Assembly: GCA_047495785.1 (NCBI GenBank) | Contig: JBLDXI010000025.1 | Coordinates: 1,674,001 to 1,738,000 of the forward strand | DNA: 64,000 nt | Direction: 5' to 3' | Source of the DNA: Lepidodermella squamata | Lineage: Eukaryota > Gastrotricha | In this document: piece after piece, positions 1 through 10,826 of the stretch | Position numbering within the stretch: the first letter of the stretch is position 1 | Layout of the letters: every line of letters begins with the position of its first letter | Position numbers and translations under genes: made by a program | Notes under the pieces: generated by a model | The model's database searches: none | What the model saw: only the letters and a program-made list of their open reading frames with translations | What the model was told of the DNA's origin: nothing

Positions 1-2117
1 CTCAAGCCCAGGAAGAGGAGCAGTGGTTGAAAAAACAAGCTGATGCTAGGAAAATCATTGAAATTGATGAACAGTGAGTTGAACATTTTTCTTAGAATTT
101 CGCGGAATTTTTTATATTTTGTCTTAGGGAATTGACTGAAAATGAAAAAGACCCGGAATATATGCGTAAAAAGGCGGATGATTTCTATAAGCAGGGCAAT
201 TTCTTAGCCGCCGCGAATGCCTACACTCATGCGTTGAGAATGCGGCCGAATCAAGCACCGTTGTACTCGAATCGATCTGCCTGTCATTTGCGCGCTGGTA
301 ATTTGATGAAATGCGTTGAAGATGCGTCGAAAGCGCTCGAACTTCTCACGCCGCCTGTCGATGCGAATGCTAGGGAACGATTGTTGGCGCACATTCGTCG
401 AGGAACTGCCTTGGCTAAGCTCGATCTGGTTGTTGGTACGTCCATTTTCTTTTTTTATCGCTATTAATTTGATTCGACTTCCTGTATTCGATGAGTTCAA
501 ATTATGAAGTTGAAAATGAGCCGCCTTAAATTTAATTCACACTGGATTCATTGAAGGGAAAACGCGAGATTTCTACGTTTTCGCATCATAATTTGCAAGC
601 CATCAAAGATCGCAAGTCACAAAAATTGCGACTTGCTCAAAAATTAATCAACTGAGCATATCAATCTCGCAGGTTCTCGCATTACTTGTCCCCTTCGTCA
701 CTTACCCCTTCGTCAATTTCCACAATCTTTTCTCATCCGTTGTAATAGCCTGTGGTTGAGACGTAGGGGTCAACAGCTGTCGAAATAGTCGAAATTCTCG
801 GGTTTTCTTGCAGAATTGTTTAGGCCCCTGCCTAAATTATCCGCTATTAGAAACGAATCGCATTTATTTGAGTCCGTGAGTCCAAGCACGAGTCCATTTT
901 TCTGTTTCTTCATATTTTGTGGAGGGGTTTGCTCTGGCTTCGGACAGTGCTCTAGTTTCAGACAGCGGAGAAAGCCAAATTTCGGACGATGGACTGTCCA
1001 AATTTGAGGGTTAACTTGAGGGCTTGATGATTAAACAGGTTGGTTATTGATTCTGTATCCGCCAGGGCAGGAAGAGGACGCGAGTGGTTTAGATGCACAC
1101 GATTTGAAACACAGCTGAAACTATTTAACGAGGGGTTTTCGCGTGTTTGTATGAAGTTTTGCTCAAATTAAAGTAGTAGCTCACAGTTCGAATGGTCGAA
1201 TTGAGCGAAGGCCACGAGGCGAGAAGCGCGAGTGACGATGCCGTATCCTGGTTGGTAGAAAACTTCGATGAACACATTTGGCTTTTTGCCATTTGTTAAA
1301 GCAGTTGTTCATGTGAAAAGCAGATGAGAACTTTTGGCGGCAAGCCAGGCACCACTTTGAAATCCCAGGCAAGGACGCTATTTTTTACCAGACATTTTGT
1401 TAAGATCATGACTTTCGATATCTGACTTTTTGGTTTGAGAGAACAATGACTCAGAACTCGCCAGCAAACAATCTTCGATCAATCCGATCAGTACTCGATG
1501 ACTGCTTTGCGAAATTTGATAAGAGACTGGAACTGTGCCGCATTGTCTTAGACTGACTTTTCCTGGTTTTTCGATGCGAGTGATTATGTATGTGAATTAG
1601 GCGGAAATTAGTAATACCTCAGCTAAACAGGGACAACAGCGGCGAAGCTTGTTAGTACAAGATAGGTGCATTGTCTTTAACTACGAGGAAAAAGAAAGAT
1701 GCGTATCTTTAATGCAGTTGCTAGTTTGATAGGAATACCAGTCTAATGTCAGGATACAGTGAATATAGCTCTTTCATCAATTGGTCAACGGATTTTGCAA
1801 CGATAAACAGTCTGAACGGTCGATCCTTTTAAGCCAGATAATGCTGTAAATATATTCTGTAGCAAGGGGTAGCTCTTGGAAATCAAATTCTGATAAGTGG
1901 AATGGGCTGATTTGAGAAATTGTTGTCAAAATACGAATAATTGAAACTTGCAAATTTTGGAAAGATTTTTTAAACTAATCGTTTATTTCTTATTTTAGAG
2001 GGTTTGGCCGACTACCAAGCTGCGTTGAAGATATTGCCGAAGGACGATCCGATGCGCGAGGGCATCGAGCGCGACGCCGAGGCGATGCGGCAACACATTC
2101 AGTCTTCTGCCACGTGA
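1..2117 (+). CDS. DNAAF4: DNAAF4/DYX1C1-like dynein axonemal assembly factor, 3' part
   Basis: Three exons are visible (1-73, 128-435, 1999-2117), joined in phase and ending at TGA 2115-2117; the 5' part lies outside the window. The translation begins with the charged segment that precedes the TPR domain in DNAAF4 (EEEQWLKKQAD), then a TPR array with the family-typical strings YSNRSACHLRAGN, SKALELL.PP and AHIRRGTALAKL, and across the last junction V-E-G-L-A-D-Y. DNAAF4 works in the cytoplasm with HSP90-type chaperones to preassemble axonemal dynein arms, so the gene implies motile cilia or flagella. The last intron is unusually long (436-1998). Family assignment is by recognised similarity to the vertebrate C-terminal TPR region; I am confident of the family. 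Confidence 0.88.
436..1998 (+). other. Long last intron of DNAAF4-like gene
   Basis: This 1,563 nt intron starts GTACGT and ends TATTTTAG. It is over twenty times longer than most introns in the window. On the - strand about 1180-1290 there is an open patch of balanced composition (ending NCELLL stop) that could be part of an antisense gene, but I could not join it to other exons. Nothing else is recognisable. Confidence 0.6.
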
Positions 2118-2468
2118 CGCAATCGTTCAGTGCGAACGGCGCGTGGTGGTTTTTTTGCCTTATTTAACCCAACTGGCGTGGCTTGAATCCAAGCGGCGTG
2201 TTTGTATTATAATATTAGAACAAAAAAGACGGCGTGGTTCAAAGACCCAAGTCCAAAGATCAAAGTCCACTTCTTGCTGCTTGTGATATTACTTCTCTTG
2301 GCTATTGTCATTGTGATTTTGATGCTCATTTTATCGTGCATTTATTCCTATTTTGTTTTGTTTTTATTATAATTGCACTATAATTTAATCTGTGTATTTA
2401 TATTGCGACTTGAAGTCGATAAATAAATAAAAATGAATATTACTAATTTTTCTAGATTTTATGAGAAA
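2118..2468. other. Intergenic, 3' UTR of DNAAF4 and upstream of the next gene
   Basis: AT-rich sequence with AATAAATAAA-type polyadenylation signals near 2420-2432. No coding potential seen. Confidence 0.5.
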
Positions 2469-3397
2469 ATGAAGCGGAAAAGTGGTGCCAAAGCTGGTTC
2501 AGGATCTGCTGCGTTAAAGAAGGAAACGTCGAAACCAGAAAATGCCGACCAAGTTCCTGTGATTGTTTACAAAAAGCCTCAGAAAGTAATTCACGTCAGC
2601 GATTAATTTTGATTTTAGGAAAATCTAATGATATTTCGTTGTAGAAAATTTATAAATCTCGACCGGATTCGGGTAAATCAGACGAACCTGAAGTTCGAGG
2701 GCCGAATGTTAGGCAGCTCAAGTAAATTCAAAAAGTCCGCCTTAATTTTTCGAAAATGTCGAAAATTTTTAATTTCCTTAGATTGGATGTGTATCGTTTA
2801 TTGGCGAAAAATGCCATTGAAAATTCGAATGCAGCAGAAGCAGTATCGGCTAAGCAAAAATTAGCCATCGCCCTTGGCGCCGATCCACCGAAGAAAAAAG
2901 CGGTTAATTACAAGGATCTGTTGGCAGATAACAAACGCCGACGCCAGGATGAGGCGCAGCAAGACGTATTGGTGAGTACTTCCCTTATGCATGCGATATG
3001 CTATAGTACATTTATGTGTGCGCGGAAAATTGGCCCGGTTTGCCGGGACATGGCTATTAATGAAATACTACGTGCACACATACATTCGCATTCATTTTGT
3101 ATGCGTATTTTTCTCTCATATGCGGTCACTCTTTATATTGTTACACGTTATTTTTCGCTTCAATTATTTTACTGTTAATTGTATCCGTTTAAATTTTTGT
3201 TTTAACCATTTTTTCAGCGAAAAGTTTCAAATGCTAGTCTTGGTAAGAAGAAGGATAAACGAGGTAGGAGACCGAAAAAGTCGAAGAGCAGCGGCGAGGC
3301 GGGTCCGGGTGGCTTCGGATCGTGGAAGGGCGGCGTGTTGCGGTTATCCAAGGAGGACATTATGCGTGTGAAAACGACAAAATCTCTCAAGCTTTGA
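2469..3397 (+). CDS. C1orf131-like (DUF4602) nucleolar protein
   Basis: Four exons (2469-2585, 2645-2721, 2782-2971, 3218-3397) join in frame to a basic protein of about 187 residues. The start is the ATG at 2469; the ATG at 2461 runs into a stop after two codons. The N-terminus is Lys/Ser-rich; the middle has LALGADPPKKK-like and VNYKDLLADNK strings; the C-terminus has a lysine-rich tract followed by GGFGSWKGGVLRLSKEDI. This order and the G-x-[FW]-K-x-G-x-L-x-L-S motif match vertebrate C1orf131, reported as a component of the small-subunit processome. A nucleolar role in ribosome biogenesis is therefore expected from the family. Exon choices were made by phase; unspliced reading frames here give less family-like sequence. 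Confidence 0.7.
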
Positions 3398-3750
3398 TAG
3401 TCGATAAATTTTGGTGCTTGTACGATTATTCATAATAATATTCCTCGACATCTATTTGCACAAATATATTTGTTGCTTTCAAATTTTTAATTGTTTCTCA
3501 ATTTATTTATAGATTATTATGGGATTTTAAATTGATAATGAATCCAGCTTTGGAAGCTAATGAGAAATGAGCAAGTTATTCCATGAATTTTCGTTCATTC
3601 ATGTTAAGGCCGTCCGTGACCTTTCGTGGCGGAATTTCGTCCTAAATTTAGAAATTCTCGAAAAATTGTGGTTTTTCGCAAAATGAGGTCCATTTATTCC
3701 GGATTCAATTTTTAATATTTATTCTAGAATTTTACTATTCTTAAATTAAA
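3398..3750. other. Intergenic spacer upstream of ACADM
   Basis: About 350 nt of AT-rich sequence holding the 3' UTR of the previous gene and the ACADM promoter. No clear TATA box or other element recognised. Confidence 0.4.
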
Positions 3751-6726
3751 ATGGCATCGCTCATGAGCCGTGCTGTAGCCGGTAGCCGTCTGCTGGCTGC
3801 GTCTGGTCGCCTCCAGTCTCAAGCTCGTTCTTTTTCATTCGGTTCGATATTCAAGCTACCTTAAATATTCCCAAAATAATTTTACCAAATTTTCTCCATA
3901 CAGAATTGAATGAAGAACAGAAGCAGTTCCAGGAGATCGCGCGCAAATTCTCGCGCGAAGAAATTTTGCCGAAAGCGGCTCACTACGACAAAACGGGCGA
4001 GTTCCCGAAGGAGCTGTTGAAGAAGGCGTGGGAAATCGGCCTCATCAACATGAGCATCCCGCAGGCGGCCGGCGGTCCTGCCCGCGGCGTCTTCGACGAA
4101 ATCGTCGTCGGCGAAGAACTCGCCTACGGCTGCACGGGCGTCTCAACCGCCCTCACCGGCACCGGCCTCGGCCAGACCCCGGTCATCCTCGCCGGTAACA
4201 AGGAACAACAGAAAAAGTACCTCGGCCGACTCATCGAGGAGCCCCTCATCGCCGCGTACTGCGTCACCGAACCCGGTTGCGGGTCGGATGTGGCCGGTAT
4301 TCGGACGACGGCCGTGAAAAAGGGTGACAAGTGGGTGCTCAATGGCCAGAAAATGTGGATCACGGGCGCCGGTCATGCCAACTGGTATTTCGTCCTCGCC
4401 CGGTCCGACCCGAACCCGAAGGCGTCGACCGGCAAGGCCTTCACGGCTTTCATCGTCGATCGCGATTCAAAGGGCGTCTCAGTCGGCCGCAAGGAGATCA
4501 ATATGGGCCAACGGGCGTCGGACACACGTGGCGTGACCTTTGAAGATGTTGAGGTGCCGAAGGAGAACGTGCTGGGCGCGGAGGGGTACGGCTTCAAGAT
4601 TGCGATGGGCGCGTTCGATGTCACGCGGCCGTTTGTTGCCATTGGCGCCGTTGGGCTGGCGCAGCGTGCCTTGGATGAGGCCACGAAATACTCGCTCGAA
4701 CGCAAGACCATGGGCAAGGCAATTTTCGAACATCAAGGTTTGTGCGACATTTAAACGTAATTTTTTAAAATTCGCTTGAAAAAAAACGAGTCAAATTAGC
4801 AGCTTCATTGTCAGTAACTGAGGGGCTTTTAGGGGTTTACTCATTCGAGCAAACTTTAAGGAAGTTTTTCCCGTCTCAGAATGGTTTCAAATTATTTTTT
4901 CAAAAATGTTCGCGATTTTACGTCACAAATTCCGACTGGCGCTTCGTATTCATTTCATGTTAAATGGAGCTAAATGTCCCTGAGAACGTGCTTCAGAATG
5001 GCAGAAACCCTAACTTGGAAAAGTCGTAGTAATAGTGCCACCGGTCGTGGGAACCCAAGTGCGTAACTAACGCCTCTTCTAAGATTATCGTAGCTTTCAA
5101 GGGCGGCAAATCATTCATGCGGATCATCAGCTCAGAATCCATGGCGTCGAACCTCAAGGGCCTCAGTGGATTCGCCACGGTTCCGTAAACGGAACCGAAA
5201 AACTCGGCAACCGATCACCGGCCAGGCTAGAGGCGAGGAACCGATACCGGTCTTCGTTCGTCCAGTATCGCTTCAAGCCAAGCGTTAGTTGCCTAGAATA
5301 TAGATAGATTTTCAAGAACGAGTGTTTCAAGGTTAGAATAACACTTGAGGAGTATTAGCTAAGTGAAGAGTTCAGCCGACATGGAGTCTTCTAGTTTGTT
5401 CGTATTGAGTTTGAGTCGACAGCAATTCTAGAGTTAGACAGTCTCATTTATTACGTACTCTGGTGAGCACTGTGAAATAGTCGAGAAGTTCGTCCTTTGC
5501 CGCGCAATTCTTAAAGATGGGTTCAAAATTGGTTTACCCGAGGTCATTATTTCGAAAACATACCTGCAAGCGATTGAACATCGTCGAGCCGCCGGAGTCA
5601 GCTGGCTCCAGGGCATGAAGCGGTGAACCCTGACTTTCGCTGCCTGCGGGCTCCCACAACGCCTATTGTATGGACATCGCTGCGTTCCTTCAATTCCATT
5701 CCCACTAGGCCCTAGACGAGGGCTACCCGGGTTACGATTACGCTCACCGGATTCTGGTTATGTTATCATATTCAGGGTTTGTGAAACGAGCAAGATTAGC
5801 CGTGTTGATTAAGCTATTCAATTGCAAAAAGAGAGATAGAATAAATTCTAAGAGAATAAACTGTATGGACTGTATCTGACGGTATATAACGCGCCAGGGT
5901 GGAAGTAGCCTTCCACCTGCTGAACCACCGGCTGATCGTCCAGCGCCAGGCCAACCGCATCGTCGCCGAACATGAGGTAAAACTCAAAAATGGGTTCTTG
6001 CGACATCAATTTTTCAAACCATACCCGCAGTGCTGAGAGACTTAGTGTCGGCTCACGGAAAAAGTAGCTGAAGTGGTCGCGACCGATTATGTGCGCCATT
6101 TGCAAAATGTGATGTACGCTCTAAGAGAAAACAGTAAAGTCATGCCGCCGATCGAACTACGTCTTTCAATTGAAAAAGCAAGAGTTTTTGAAATATTAAG
6201 GAAATTTGGAGTAAATAGCTGCAAATAAAGAAACAGCCCGTTTCAAAGAAATCGTATTCCATGAACCCTCTGGAGTAGTGGCATTTGATTCAGCAAGCGC
6301 ATAGTTCTGAGTAGCAAAAAATGGCTTCGCCAGCCCAGAAACTAGCTTGGGCGAGCTTTCGAGCTCAGAAAAAAACGTTATTAAAATTTAATTGGTTTAA
6401 TTTTAATTTAAAATATTTAAAATATTGCGTATGGAAATTAATTTGAAAAAAATGGAATTATAACCATTTATCATGACAAATTGTGGAAAATTCATGATTT
6501 AATTTTTTTAATTTGTTCTGTTTTTTCTAGCCGTTGCCTTCATGCTGGCTGACATGGCTATCGGCATCGAAGCGTCGCGCTTCTGCACGTACCGTGCCGC
6601 GTGGGAAATCGACCAGGGCCGCCGCAATACTTACTACGCGTCGATCGCCAAGGCGCTCGCCTCGGACGTGGCCATGAAGTCGGCGACCGATGCCGTGCAG
6701 GTGTTTGGCGGCGCCGGCTACAACAC

Positions 6727-6757
<31 letters not shown>

Positions 6758-6847
6758 GCCAAGATCTTCCAGATCTACGAAGGCACGTCGCAGATTCAGC
6801 GCCTCGTCATTTCGCGTTTCCTGTACGAAAAGGCCAAGTCGCAATAA
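3751..6847 (+). CDS. ACADM: Medium-chain acyl-CoA dehydrogenase, mitochondrial
   Basis: Exons 3751-3841, 3904-4737 and 6531-6847 join in phase to about 413 residues. The N-terminus ([15 protein letters not shown], rich in Ser/Arg) is a mitochondrial targeting peptide. The body shows acyl-CoA dehydrogenase landmarks: [14 protein letters not shown] (FAD/substrate loop), [17 protein letters not shown], and the C-terminal part with [38 protein letters not shown] and [10 protein letters not shown]. The Glu of the Y-E-G-T-S-Q motif is the catalytic base position of MCAD. The enzyme catalyses the FAD-dependent first step of mitochondrial beta-oxidation of medium-chain acyl-CoA and passes electrons to ETF. 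Codons are strongly G/C-ending, consistent with high expression. Intron 2 (4738-6530) is 1.8 kb and contains an antisense gene. Confidence 0.93.
4993..6099 (-). CDS. Unrecognised gene nested antisense in ACADM intron 2
   Basis: On the - strand four segments, 6099-5881, 5662-5564, 5292-5248 and 5202-4993, are each bounded by GT donor and AG acceptor dinucleotides, are all phase 0, and join to an open frame of 190 codons ending at TGA 4995-4993. Start ATG 6099 lies in a CAAATGG context. The predicted protein is soluble, with no signal peptide or membrane segment; it contains [12 protein letters not shown] near the N-terminus, [17 protein letters not shown] around residue 40-57, a Gly/Ser-rich second exon, and a C-terminal stretch with [20 protein letters not shown] do not recognise the family. 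The last acceptor (TTGCCGAG) is weak and the third intron is only 45 nt, so the exon model could be imperfect, or this could be an old gene copy. Confidence 0.5.
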
Positions 6848-7380
6848 AATCGAATAGCCGAAAAATTGAGAACTCACCGAAACTTATGGCGTATTTATGG
6901 CTGATGTCTCTCTCAATGATTGATTTTAAAATGAGAAATTTAGAGCCGCAATTTTCATCACAGTTCTTTATAAAAATGGCAAGATTATGTGAATAAATTT
7001 TTGCCACGATTTCGGCGTCCATCAAACTGTATAATTTGGTTTCGGTTCGCAATTTTTGGTTGCAAAATAAAACTCGAACGGCTTGTCACAGCAACTTTTT
7101 TGTCAACCTACGTTGCATGGATGTTCAATTTCAGGGATTTCAGGGATGGAAGTCATCCCTAACAGCATTTCAAATCTGACAAAGGCAATTTTTTAGCTGT
7201 ATTTTGTTACACAATGGGCCTTGCCTTAAGCGAAATCAAACTTCGAATACCCTATAAATCTATGTTACAGCTTCCAGCATTCAATAATTTGAGGCTTCGA
7301 GGATCATCGTGATGGATCTCGCAGATCTCACCCCAAACACATGTAGCCGAAGTCACCCCAAACACATGTTAGATGCTGAT
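6848..7380. other. Intergenic, 3' of ACADM
   Basis: 3' UTR and spacer with AATAAA-like signals near 7062-7070. It includes a 17 bp direct repeat (tcaccccaaacacatgt) at 7328-7344 and 7353-7369, next to the fold-back repeat described below. No gene seen. Confidence 0.45.
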
Positions 7381-7687
7381 GGGGTGACTTTGTACCACTC
7401 AAATATCGAAGCCGGCAACGTAAAGACCCCATGAGTGGGCTACCGTTGGATAGCCTGTAAGCAGAGTGGTTCGAAAATGACGTTCGATTTCGATTTTGAT
7501 AGCATGGATTCCTCGGCGAAATTCTCCCGAAAATCGAACTTTTTTAAATTTCTCCCTAACTTTACCAGTCATTTTTTTATACTTGTAATTAAGTGAGATT
7601 GGAATACATTGTACACGTCTAGGCCTGGCTTTAGGCTATCCAGCGGTACCCTTGCCGGCTTCGATAATATAGTGGCCAAAGTCACCT
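7381..7687. repeat. Imperfect inverted repeat (fold-back element)
   Basis: The sequence at about 7381-7457 (with gtgacttt, atcgaagccggcaa and ctaccgttggatagcct) recurs in reverse complement at about 7630-7687 (aggctatccagcggtac, ttgccggcttcgat, aaagtcac). The left arm has an extra stretch of about 20 nt. No target-site duplication was identified. This is consistent with a decayed non-autonomous DNA element. Confidence 0.55.
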
Positions 7688-8294
7688 TTTTTACGGTATG
7701 AAATACGATTTTCAGATTTTAGAATTGATCGTGAGAAATTCAAAGAAATTACAATAAAAAGTTATGTAATTTCCGGATAATTTCTGTATGTTTTACAGAA
7801 GAAAAATGCTTAGAGCACCCTGCTTTTTAGGGTTTTTCCTACTTTGCCAGCCAGATGAATTTTTAAAAATAGGCAAAAACAGAAATAAAGAGGAGCTCTT
7901 AGGCTATCGAATGCCTCTTTCCGTAAGTCCGGACGATTTGACTTTGATTTATGGCTAATTTTAAGTAACCCAGACACCCGCCGGAATTAGGGAGCGGGGT
8001 GCCCAAATTTTCGGCCACACCATCCAGATAACATAATAACAGAAGTTTGGTATCGTTTCAAAAAGCTGAATTTGAAAACCGCCTTTGTTGCTTCACCTGT
8101 GAGCTTTTTCTTGACGACTTGTTGCCTGAAACTCTAGTGTTTATGGTAACAAAGCACTCGAGAAGCGACATGAGCCCCCTCGCCCGCATATGGAATTATT
8201 TATTTGGGATCACGTGCTTGAAAAAAATCACATACAGATTGGCTCGGCAATGCAAATTTCTTGAGTTGTGTGCGAAAAAAGAGCTGCACAGCAC

Positions 8295-8807
8295 TTAACA
8301 CTTTAAATGCCAAAAATAGACTGCGAGGTCCGATATTTGGGTCTAATTCCTGGGTCTGTCAAAAAGTCTTTTATTTCGGGTCAACGATGCGTCGAGGGGC
8401 AAAATGCCTGACGGCAAAGTGTAGGCCATGACCTGGCGGTTCTTTTGACACCGAATTCGGGGCCACAAGGTCTGAGCAGGTCATTGAAAATGACAGTGAA
8501 AAAACGTCGAAAATTTTGGATTAGAGCCAAAAATCAGACCCAAGAATTGGACCTAATTATTAGACCCAGATTATGGCGCAACAATCGAAATTTCACTGTT
8601 TTTCAAGTTTGATTTCTGTGCGTTCCTTGAAGTCTTTGGCCCCAAATTCGGTGTCAAAAGAACCGCCAGGTCATGGCCTACACTTTGCCGTCAGGCATTT
8701 GGCCCCTCGACGCATCGTTGACCCGAAATAAAAGACTTTTTGACAGACCCAGGAATTAGACCCAAATATCGGACCTCGCAGGCTATTTTTGGCATTTAAA
8801 GTGTTAA
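8295..8807. mobile_element. TTAA-flanked MITE with about 170 bp terminal inverted repeats
   Basis: Left arm 8299-8466 and right arm 8637-8803 are reverse complements with only a few mismatches (for example tagact/tagcct and gggcaaaa/gggccaaa). Both ends are CACTTTAAATGCC..., directly flanked by TTAA (8295-8298 and 8804-8807), the target-site duplication of piggyBac-type elements. The roughly 170 bp centre has no coding potential. The high arm identity suggests fairly recent activity. A piggyBac-type origin is an inference from TTAA only. Confidence 0.8.
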
Positions 8808-9439
8808 TGTCCAAATTTCGGCCGGTGGACGAGGTTAGATCACAGTGGCCGAAATTAGGAATTCCTGCTCTATTATCGCACCAAATTTTTCACGCAGTAC
8901 TTATCACTTCCCGGGTAAAATTTTCCCAGCACTGTAAACGCCTGCAACGCCATGCACGAAAATGCACGAGAATGAAAAAGCTTATAACACCTAGAAAGTT
9001 GCGTCCCTGACATCTCGGCCAATAATTATTTGTATTTCGGCAACTCCGTCTGAATGTGAGGCTTCTTTGGGAATACGTAATTTGATATCCGATATCCCGA
9101 TATAACCTGAACTCCAAAAGCAGAAAAAACACTCGATTAGTAGCATAATTTCCTCATTTTATTCAAGACATTTTTCTGCCTCAAACTGGGTCGTATCAAA
9201 ATTTTGAATGATTATTGTGAGTTAAACATTACAATAAAAAACAGAGAAGAACATGTATTAAAACAAAACTGCGTCATTTTTTACATAATTTTCAAAGAAC
9301 TTGTCAAAAACACGGAACACACTATATAAAGTTAAAACAGGTCGAAGGTGAGGACGTGCAAGTTTTGAAGTTGGGATGTAAGTGCGAGAAGCAAAATCTC
9401 CAGATTTTTCACGGTGACCTACTAACAAAAAATAATTCG
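8808..9439. other. Intergenic, 3' of the NRARP-like gene
   Basis: No coding potential beyond short random frames. It includes the likely 3' UTR of the NRARP-like gene on the - strand; TTTATT near 9157 and 9231-9238 could be its polyadenylation signals read on that strand. Confidence 0.4.
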
Positions 9440-9925
9440 CTAATCGGCATTGACCAGGAGCGTGTTGAGCAGGTCTAGCTGGCCCGAATACGCGGCAATG
9501 TGCGTCGCCGACCAGCCGTTACGGTTCGAAATGCGAACATTGGCACCAAGGCGCAGCAACGCCTCCGCAATGTGGCATATGGCCTTGACGGACGAGTTGT
9601 CCTGACTATGATGACTACTACTGCTATCGAAGTTTTCATCGTCATCAGCACACAACCGCGAGATAGGGGATGGCACTTGCGACGATGAGTTTGAATTCGG
9701 CGATGTAGATGACGGTGATTCATCGCTGATAGCTACGTCGTCGGATGAAGAGCGAGGTGAGGTGATTTCAGCGGCTTCGGCCGCCAACCGGGTCAGCAGC
9801 GTGTGCCCGTCGAGTTCGGACACGCCGCTTATAACCGAGTACTTGCTCGTTGTATCACCGGCCGCGTCCGTTCGAATTCGCTCGATCAACATCGACCACT
9901 GATCAATCATCGACGACGTAGACAT
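9440..9925 (-). CDS. NRARP: NRARP-like Notch-regulated ankyrin repeat protein
   Basis: A single exon of 161 codons. The C-terminal part, LLRLGANVRISNRNGWSATHIAAYSG followed by LDLLNTLLV, closely follows the second ankyrin repeat of vertebrate NRARP (LVKFGADIRLANRDGWSALHIAAFGG). The N-terminal part, with VSELDGHTLLTRLAAE, fits its first repeat. NRARP is a small nuclear protein that binds the Notch intracellular domain-CSL complex and lowers Notch output, and is itself a Notch target. Unusual here is a Ser/Asp-rich insertion of about 50 residues (roughly residues 56-105) between the repeats, which makes the protein longer than the 114-residue human one. The insertion has many SP sites. Start ATG 9925 is the first Met of the frame. 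Confidence 0.8.
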   Translation of the reverse strand: MSTSSMIDQWSMLIERIRTDAAGDTTSKYSVISGVSELDGHTLLTRLAAEAAEITSPRSSSDDVAISDESPSSTSPNSNSSSQVPSPISRLCADDDENFDSSSSHHSQDNSSVKAICHIAEALLRLGANVRISNRNGWSATHIAAYSGQLDLLNTLLVNAD

Positions 9926-10826
9926 AGCGTTAACAACTGCGAATTTTTAATAAATTTTGCAAAGTCCTAGAAAATTAAGAAAAAATTTAATTGGGAATTG
10001 TTCTGGGGCATGTGAGAAATATTAAAATTTAGGTCATTTCACGTCGATTGTGATGAGCCCTGTAAAACTTTTGGGGCCGAACGTTACAGTGAAAAAGCCC
10101 ATCAGAGAACGAACAAGTACCCCTTGTTCGATAAATTTTTTCTATATGAACTAAAAGGCGCTAAAAATGAGCGACTTCGAAGCTGTAGACCAAAAATTTC
10201 ATGATGTGAAAATACATTTTGGAAAAAAATGTTGTCCCAGTTTTCCAACTTATAACATCAAACTCAGCAGCAATATGAGCGTAGGCGGGATGAAATGTGT
10301 AAAAATGGGAATTCAGTCGAATAATAAAATCTGAAATAATAAATTTTAAGGTGGACGCGGACTGGGCGAGCATATGGTTTTAGTGCGCTCGCACCTGGTG
10401 TGGCTAGTGAGGCGCGACGCGGCCGGATAATCCCGGTTTAGCGGGCACTCTAAAAAATAATACGCGCTACATTTCTCGTGCGCGACAGTCAGATGGTGTG
10501 TGTAATAACATGAAGAGTGCTAAGCATAACGCAGCCGCCTGATGCTGATAATGACGAGCTTAGCTTGGTGACGCGCAGCGAGAAAACAGGCGCTTAACGC
10601 ACACGCGTTCCCATGCCGCCGCGCAAAACACGCGACATCATTATTTTTGCGGCGCGGCGGTGGCTTTGAGAGAGCGAGATGACGATGATGATGTCTCATC
10701 ATGTCAATAATCATAACCACAACAACAACACTAAAACAACACAGGACTTTCCGCTACTGCGCTATGGTTACAACTATATATATATACTATATAATGCCTG
10801 GGGTAATAATTTTTGCGTGTGGCCTA

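Noticed and set aside
4124-4736. Several long frames on both strands inside the large ACADM exon
   Set aside because: Shadows of the strongly G/C-ending ACADM codons; the ACADM frame is unmistakable.
8047-8298. 83-codon + strand frame beside the MITE
   Set aside because: Runs into the MITE end, has no motif, signal peptide or plausible splice partners.
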